The translations under genes were made by a program, and so were the position numbers. A stretch of 64,000 nucleotides of DNA from Macquaria australasica (lineage: Eukaryota; Chordata; Actinopteri; Centrarchiformes; Percichthyidae), in assembly GCA_005408345.1 (NCBI GenBank), contig SEMN01000258.1, positions 638,501-702,500 of the forward strand, read 5' to 3'. This document shows positions 52,349-61,300 of this stretch, piece by piece; the stretch's first letter is position 1, and every line of letters begins with the position of its first letter. The notes beneath the pieces were generated by a model that was not told the origin of the DNA, made no database searches, and worked only from the letters and a program-made list of their open reading frames with translations.

Positions 52349-55300
52349 ATCCACCTGATGAAGAGGTTGAACAGAAAGACAGTACTGCGTATGACTCTGG
52401 CAGTGCGACTCTCCTCGTGTTGTGACCGAGACAGAGTCAGCCCGTCATCCATGTGACCCTCATGGTGCATGATGGCCTGAAATAAGAAGGAAGGTTTTGA
52501 AAAACACTGACCTCTACTCTAAATATCACACTGGATTAATCCAGTGATAGCATTTTCAAAACTATTTGAGACTATTATATAAAATCTGAGAGAGTATCAG
52601 GACCCCTGTGGTTGATGGTGAATAGGAAGAAGTTACCATTGTGTCAATTTACCAAATGACTGAAATTTACCTTCACGTAGGCTTTCTTCAAATTGTTGCT
52701 TTAACTTACTTTTTCTCACAATGACACTGGCTGTATTTTGCACCAACAGAACAAATTTAATCACCAAAGCTGTCTGTCTAAAATGCGCAGTCACATTTTA
52801 ATTTCACCTTTGGCATGAATAAAATGGTCCATTGACCAGGTGTGGTGGGGCCCGGTCGGGCACAGCCCGAAAAATCGACATGGAACCGCCACCCTGTGGG
52901 CCCACCACCTGCAGGGATAGGCATCGGGGTTGGGTGCAGTGTAAGCTGGGCGGCAGGCAAGGGCAGGGGACCTGGGCGTGCCGACCTTCAGTGTCGCAGA
53001 CTGGTTTTAGGGACGTGGAACGTCAGCTCTCTGGCGGGGAAAGAGCCGGAGCTGATGCGGGAGGTGGAGCGGTACCAGCTAGACATAGTTGGGCTCACCT
53101 CTACGCGTAGCTCAGGATCTGCAACCAAACTCCTGGAGATGGGCTGGACTCTCTTGTTTTCCGGAGTTGCCCAGGATGAAAGGCGCCGGGCGGGTGTGGG
53201 GATACTCACGAGTCCCCGGCTGAGCGCCGCTGTGTTGGAGTTTTCCCTGGGGAATGAGAGGGTCGCCTCGATGCGACTGAAAGTTGCTGAGAGGAAGGCT
53301 CTGACTGTTGTTTGTGCTTATGCACAGAGTACCCGGCCTTCTTGGAGTTCCTGGGTGGCGTCCTGGAAGGGATACCACCTGGAGACTCCATAGTTCTGCT
53401 GGGAGACTTCAACGCCCATGTGGGCAATGATGGTGAAACCTGGAGGGGGGTGATTGGGAGGAATGGCCTCCCCGATCTGAACCCGAGTGGTGCTTTGTTG
53501 TTGGACTTCTGTGCTAGCCATGGACTGGCCATAACAAACACCATGTTTGAGCATAGGGTGGTTCATGAGTGTACTTGGTTCCAGAACACCTTAGGCCGCA
53601 GGTCGATGATCGACTTTGTGGTCGTATCATCAGATCTGCGGCCGTATGTCTTGGACACTCGGGTGAACAGAGGGGCAGAGCTGTCAACTGATCACCACTT
53701 GGTGGTGAGTTGGATAAGATGGCAGGGACGGCTGCCGGACCTGGCAAACCTAAACGTGTAGTGAGGGTGAACTGGGAACATCTGGCGGAGGGCCCTGTCC
53801 GCGAGACCTTCAACTCCCACCTCCGGAAGAACTTCTCGCACATCCCGGGGGAGGTTGGGGACATGGAAACAGAGTGGGCCATGTTCAAAGCCTCCATTGC
53901 TGAGGCAGCCGCTAGGAGCTGTGGTCAGAAGGTCGTCGGTGCCTGTCGAGGCGGCAACCTTAGAACCCGCTGGTGGACACCGGCTGTGAAGGAAGCCGTT
54001 AAGCTGAAGAAGGAGGCTATACGGGCTTGGCTAGCCCATAGGTCTCCTGAAGCAGCGGATAGGTACTGGGAGGCCAGAAGGACGGCGGCCTCGGTGGTCA
54101 CCAAAGCAAAAACCCAGGTGTGGGAGGAGTTCGGGGAGGCTATGGAGAAGGACTTTCGGTTGGCCTCAAGGAAGTTCTGGCAAACTGTTAGACGACTCAG
54201 GAAGGGAAAGCGGGGCTTGGCCCAGGCCGTGTTCAGCAGGGGAGGAGAGCTGCTAACCCGGACTGGGGATGTTGTCGAGCGGTGGAAAGAGCACTTTGAG
54301 GAACTCCTCAACCCGACCAACATGTCCTCAGTGGAGGAGGCAGAGTTTGAAGACTCGGGGGAAGACTCACCCATATCCCTGGCAGAAGTCTCCAAGGTAG
54401 TCAAAGAGCTTCTTGGTGGCAAGGTGCCAGGCGTGGATGAGATTCGCCCTGAGATGCTGAAGGCTCTGGACATTGTTGGGCTGTCTTGGCTGACACGCCT
54501 CTTCAGTGTCGCATGGAGGTCGGGGACAGTGCCTGTGGAGTGGCAGACCGGGGTGGTGGTTCCCGTCTTCAAAAAGGGGGACCGGAGGGTGTGCTCCAAT
54601 TACCGTGGTATCACACTGCTCAGCCTCCCTGGGAAAGTTTATTCCAGGGTGTTGGAAAGGAGACTACGACCGATTGTCGAACCTCGGATCCAGGAGGAGC
54701 AATGTGGATTCCGTCCTGGCCGTGGCACAGTGGACCAGCTCTTTACTCTTGCAGGGCTGCTGGGGGGTTCATGGGAGTTTGCCCATCCAGTCTACATGTG
54801 TTTTGTCAACTTGGAGAAGGCTTTCGACCGTGTCCCCCGGGGGGTCCTGTGGGGGGTACTGCGGGAGTATGGGGTACCGGGGTCGCTGCTACAAGCCATC
54901 CGGTCCCTATATAACCGAAGTGAGTGCTGTGTCCGCATTCTCTGCACAAAGTCAAACACGTTCCAAGTGGGTGTTGGACTCCGCCAGGGCTGCCCCTTGT
55001 CACCAATTCTGTTTGTGATATTCATGGACAGGATTTCAAGGTGCAGCCGGGGGGAGGAGAGTGTCCGGTTTGGTGGCCTCAGAATAGCATCTCTGCTCTT
55101 TGCAGATGATGTGGTTCTGTTGGCTTCATCGGGCTGTGACCTTCAGCATGCACTGGGGCGGTTTGCAGCCGAGTGTGAAGCGGCTGGGATGAGAGTCAGC
55201 ACCTCCAAGTCCGAGGCCATGAATCTCTGCCGGAAAACGGTGGACTGCCCCCTTTGGGTTGGAGGTGAGTTACTGCCCCAGACGGGGTAGTTCAAGTATC

Positions 55301-58300
55301 TCGGGGTCTTGTTCTCGAGTGATGGTAAGATGGAGCGTGAGATGGACAGGCGGATCGGTGCAGCGTCAGCAGTAATGCGGGCGTTGTAGCGGACCGTGGT
55401 GGTGAAGAGGGAGCTGAACCGGAAGGCAAAGCTCTCGATTTACCAGTCGATCTACGTTCCAACCCTCACCTATGGTCATGAGCTTTGGGTAGTGACCGAA
55501 AGAATGAGATCGCGGATACAAGCGGCCAAAATGAGTTTCCTCCGCAGGGTAGCTGGGCTCACCCTTAGAGATAGGGAAAGGAGCTCGGACATCCGGAGAG
55601 AGCTCGGAGTAGAGTCGCTGCTCCTTCGCATCGAAAGGAGCCAGTTGAGGTTGTTCAGGCATCTGATTAGGATGCCTCCCGGACGCCTCCCTTTAGAGGT
55701 TTTCCGGGCACGTCCAACTGGTAGGAGGACCCGGGGCAGACCCAGAACACGCTGGAGGGATTATATATATCTCATCTGGCCTGGGAACGCCTTGGGGCCC
55801 TCCAGGAGGAGCTGGAAAGCATTGCCGGGGAGAGGGACGTCTGGACAACCCTGCTTAACCTGCTGCCACCGCGACTCAGCCCCGGATAAGCGGAAGAAAA
55901 TGGATGGATGGATGGATGGACCAGGTGTGGGCTGGTTCACTATTAGCTCAGGTACTACCTTAACTTCCTGACATTAGCTCCATTCACAAGTTTGTGTGCC
56001 TTCTTCTTTGCTGCCAGTGACATTTCTTTACCGTATAATAGATTGTTTATAAAAACCTTGTTGCTAGCATGGATACATGCACCTAAAGTTTAATCTGCTG
56101 CCACTCTTGTTGTCACATCTCATCAACTCCTTGGTATACAGCAGCCCCAACATGGACTGTAGTTCTAAAAAAGGAGACCTGGGTGACTAAAAGTTGTAAA
56201 GGGTGCAATAGTATGGTTTATGGCAGTAAGGTACCTTTCTCTGTACTCCACCCATGCGGGCACACTTAGCATCAACAGTCTGGTATGTGAGCCACAGGCA
56301 GGTATCAACATGTTGGATGTAACACACAGAGTCGCCATACTTAATGTCAGGAACACCCATCCCATCCACCTCCTTCTTCACACCAGGGTCCAACTTTTCC
56401 TGAAGGAGAGAGAAAGGAAGAACCAAACTGAATACTGTACTGATACTGATGAAATGTTCCATAACATGCACAGGCTGCTTTGAAGGATATCAGCTCATTA
56501 TTAAAGATTCCAGTGATTTCAAGCTGGACCTTGTGTTTGTAGTTTATTGTAATTTAGCTTGAAGGGTTTTCACATGCTATACTGAGTAATCGCTAATATC
56601 CCCCAAAATTTGTATTGATTAATTTACAACACTGGCCAATACAAGTCAGTGAGCACCTTGTCCATGTTTGGATGATAACAGGACAGTTAGCTACGTGTTA
56701 GCATCAGTTCGACAGAACCAGATTTCTGTGAGGACACACAAACAGGGTCTCAGTAGATTTTCTGATATATTATTATGATTTTATATTTCTTTCTTGTTTA
56801 TGTAATTTAGCATGAATATAAGTCCAAACTACTGAAGAACTACTGAACCAAAAGACTGAAGTCTGATAACAATTTTGATGGTGGCAAAACAACAACATAG
56901 CTCCAACGATAAGTCAAGTAATTGATTAGTTGATCAACAGAAAATTGATCAGCAACAATGCTGATAACTGATTAAAATTTCCAAAAATAATTTTCATAAT
57001 AATCACAAATAACTTGGAGGCCATGGTCAGGCTCCCAGTAATCCTGTGTGAGCCACAGTCCTGCTGGTTCCAAGTCCCCACCTCATTACTAGGGGGGACT
57101 GGAACTTAGTGCGTGCCCCTCAGCTCTGGAACTCCCTGCCTGAGCATCTCCGGCTAGCCAAATCTTTAGCATAATTTAAATCACCTACAAAAAAACGTAT
57201 ATTTTTAAATGGCCATTTTAACTTTGTTTGAACCTGTTATGTTTCTACTTTATTGTTTTACTGGTAATAGTTCTGATCTTGTCTCCTTATTTTAGCATAT
57301 TTTATCGTTTCACTCTGATGTTTCACTCTGTATAGCACTTTGTAACTTTGTTAATAAAAGTGCTATGTAAGTAAAATCATTGTTGAAGTTCTTATTGTTA
57401 TCCTTGCTGAAAGTCAGTGAATTCAGAACAATCATTCTACCTAGAGCAGACAAGCCGACAATGAGCTGTTATAAATACATTATGGCCATACCTCATCTCC
57501 ATTCATTATGATTACAGAAAGCCCCCCTGATGTTAATACACAACCTTTTATGCAAAATGATGTTTGATTGTACTTGACCTTGTGAAGTATTGTACCAGGA
57601 TAATCCACTCGGACATGTGAGCTAAAACATATGGTACAATACAGAGATGTTCCTTCCATTACAAAGCTATAATACACCATGGCCTTCACAGACTGTGTGG
57701 TGGATGTTGTTGACTCTGTACCTTGGAAGACCTGAAGCAGAAGGCTGTAGACTTGACATCAGCTTTCTCTTTGTCCATCAGCAGCAGAGATTTGTCTTCT
57801 ATGAGACTCAGATACTTCCCTGTGGTCACATGTCTCAGTCTGAATGGCTGACCCCAGCGGATATGACTTCCACTCCACCTGGACACACACACGCACAGTC
57901 AGAGATATGAATACTAGACACGCACACAGATATGAACCAATAAAAACATAAATAAAAACTACAAAGATCAACAATCTAGGCAGGATTAAAAGTGGGATTA
58001 TGTGTACACCATATGCACTAAATTCAGTTCCTGGTCTTATATAGGGGCCCTATGCCAAAATGTAGTTTTAACACTTTTATTATTTCTGTTTTTATGTTTC
58101 TAAATGCATTTGTGTTTAGATTACAGAATAGGAGCGCTGGTTGGTAAATGATGGGTAATTAATGGCAACAAGGAGCAGGATCTGGCAATGGCTCTACAGA
58201 GTGTTTTAGTGTCTTTCAGTTTGCTCTCATCCAGCCTGTTTACAACAGCAGGCAGCTGTTATCAGCAGACAGACAAAGTTAGCAGCTAAAGCTAGGTGGT

Positions 58301-61300
58301 GAACATAGTGGAGCATTTAGCAGCTAAAGAGCCAGATATCAGGAGTTGGTGGAGACTAAACCAACTCCAAATGAATGATAATGTTGCTGTGTCTGCTGGA
58401 TGTTAGCCATAACTATTTTATTGGGTGTTACTAGGCTGTTTCAATGTTGTATTTCCAGCTTGTTCTGCTGCCACTAAATGCCCAAAAAATAATGAATGCA
58501 TTGTAAAATATCTTGCAGAAGCTAAATTAGAGGCTGAAGGATAATGCACACACTCCTGTGCAGTCAAGTCACAGATGTTCACAGCAGAGATGAAGCAAAG
58601 CAACAACAGCGAGACTTCAACTTGTTTAAGATGTATTTTTCCAAGATGTCATGATATGAGGGAGCAGTGTGTGTGTGTGTGTGTGTGTGTGTCTCCCCCT
58701 ACCTTCCTTATTTTACATTTCAGTCAGTGGGTTCTCAGGGTGGATATTTTAATTTCACACAGGTGCAATTGATATCACTCACAATGGCTGGATTCCATCT
58801 AGGTATGTCAGTTTCAAGGCCTTTGCAATGTCCATGCTTGCTAACTGTCAAGGCCTACTGGGACACTTGAATGCACAGACCCTGATGTTATTAGTAACAT
58901 CTGTGCTTTTCCAGCTATGACAACTGTGACAAAAAGCAGAAAACTGAAATCTAGGCCCATACAAGCTATAATCACTTTAAAAAACAAAGGTTAGTAATTT
59001 TAAGCAAAATGTAACTTCTATTTATTTAAAATATGAGGATAACTATCAATAAAAATGTTTCTTCATAAAGTAGTTCTAATAAAAGCTGCTGACAGTGTGT
59101 TCTGTGGATTGTCAAGAGTAACTGCGGAAAAAGACACGATGTTTTTAACATGTATTTTTTCAATGCCGTGATCCCCAAAAGCTAATTTTCATTCACCTCT
59201 GTTGTATTGGGGTGGAGATGAATATCTGAAAACCAGTGCAAGTAAAAGTAAAAGTAAAAGTAAAGAAATTTTATTGCATCTGTATGGCTGGATACCACTA
59301 CATTCAAATTCTGCAATTTATGCAAATTCTTAAATAAAAGCTAGTATTCAAATAACAGCTGAGTCTCAAGCATCAACAGTACCCACAGTAAATTAATGGG
59401 ATATTTCAACATTTTAGGGAAATCAGCGTATTTGATTTCTTTGAGAAGAGATACAAATATCAATACCACTCAGTCAGGATGTGGCTAGCCTAGCTTAGTA
59501 TGAAGACTGGAAGCAGGGGGAAACAGCCTGGTTCTCTCTGTAATTGGGGTTGGTTTATGTTTTTTCTATTTTAGTGAACTGACTTCTTTGTTTGTTGTGA
59601 CACCCTGTGCTGCAGCTATATTCAACACTCAAGTATATCTACCTAAACCATCTTTAATGTACAGCAGTCAAGGTTAGTAGAGGTGTAATATGTAAATAGT
59701 ATACTGAAATATACTGAAAACTTCAGTCTATCATTGTTCTAGTTTGTCTACTTAGTGAAGATCATTTCATTTTAACAGCGTGTCTGTGTGTGACAGACCA
59801 CCAAATGTTGTTATGTTACATATGTTTTACTGTTTTCAATATGACTTTTCCATCACTGAAACAAAGGAGCATTATCCCTCCAAATTTATACATAAGTGAT
59901 CTGACTGTTTGGAGGTGTGTGTCTGCTGGTGTATGTGAATCCATTTGTTTGTTGTATGTGTGGAAGTGTGTGTATGTTGCACTTACACAACCCGCAGTGT
60001 CTCCAGCCTCCACAGGGACCTGGCATGACTGGACACTGCTCCCCCCTCATAGTGCACTGTCCTGGGGGTAAAAATGAAACAATCACACCTTCAAACAAAT
60101 GATTGATCTTTTGCCTACATAACATTGTGCATTCCAGAGGTCACTTCTTCCACAGCTACTCCAGTTGCTTTGATGTATATCTAGATATGCTACTGCCTGG
60201 ATGACTCAGTAACAAACCTCAGCAGACAGCCAGGAGGAGAACACAGTCACTCTCATCAGCTCTCATTGTTTAACAACATGGCTGTCCCCTTTGGGAACAT
60301 CTTAAAACTATAATTATTAACAGTCCTCCCTGTCTCAGTCGCAGCAGAGAACTCAGTCTGTAATGGGAGTTGCTCATTTGTCTTCCTGCAGGCCATGGAC
60401 ATTATTTCCTTGCAAAAGAATTGCGTACTGTCTGTCTACTGGTGTAAACTGAAGGGTGAAGGAGAACCAAGTTTAAAGTAAAGGAACATGTATAAGGCAA
60501 AACTTTGATTGCAGAGGTGACTGTATGTTTGTTAAAGATAACTAATACCTATATGTCTTACAGACACCACAATCACCACTGTTGTGCTTGCATCAACTGA
60601 TTGGTATCAGCTGTTTTACTCATGCTAATGTCATATGGGAAGTACCGTAACTACCTGTTTCCGACTTGTAAATAACGTTCACTTCAACACCCAAGTTGTA
60701 ATTATGACTGGGAAACTGAATGATCCGATATATCGTACTTGGTGTCTCGTAATACAAAAATGCCAGGAAACTCAAACAAACATGGACACCCCATGTGACC
60801 AAAAGACTGTCGTTCCATGTGATTGAAGCCAAATGTAATGGATATAGTGCTATATTGTCAATGCACACTATTTCTAACACCTCACTCAACCAACTCGGCA
60901 ATCATACAACTGTCTTGAGTTGTCAAATGACACGAATGCTCACAAGTTGTAAACACGAGACTCTTTCTCATGTCTACTATCCATCATGCATGATGAAAAA
61001 GCGCAATCAGCATCATTTGCTCATAGTTGACAGTAGGCTACCAAGTGATTTGTAACATCCAATCCCATTCATACACGTTTTCCCTCATGCGAACACTGTC
61101 TGTTGCTGCAGCTCCCTCCACCAGCCCAACCTCCTCCTATTGTTTTGAAGCTTTTGGTATTGTTGACTTGCTAAGATCTAATGTTTATTTGTATTTAATC
61201 CTTTTTTCTATACTTCCTCCAGACTACTGAACCTAGCCTTTTTATAACCTTATTACTTTTAATAGTTGGAATTTATTATTTGGATAAAGAGGACATTTTG

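Larger units (their letters stand above)
50533..52354. other. Intron E6-E7, part next to E6
   Basis: 1.8 kb with a 68-bp (AT)n and, next to E6, a (TG)n tract. No coding signal or other repeat recognised. Confidence 0.6.
52846..55918 (+). mobile_element. Rex3-type RTE LINE, nearly full length
   Basis: 3,073 bp on the plus strand flanked by an exact 12-bp duplication GACCAGGTGTGG (52834-52845 and 55919-55930). The 3' end is the tandem GATG run preceded by ccggataagcggaagaaaat, the known Rex3 tail. Endonuclease and reverse transcriptase are present, with a few frameshifts and stops (near 53325, 53710-53760, 55288 and 55387). The perfect duplication and long frames suggest a fairly recent insertion. 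Confidence 0.92.

Noticed and set aside
53925..54599. 224-codon minus-strand frame in Rex3
   Set aside because: Antisense of the intact RT frame.
60600..60930. Possible short inverted-repeat element
   Set aside because: Only weak inverted words (acctgtttccg / gggaaact); no duplication or end motif.
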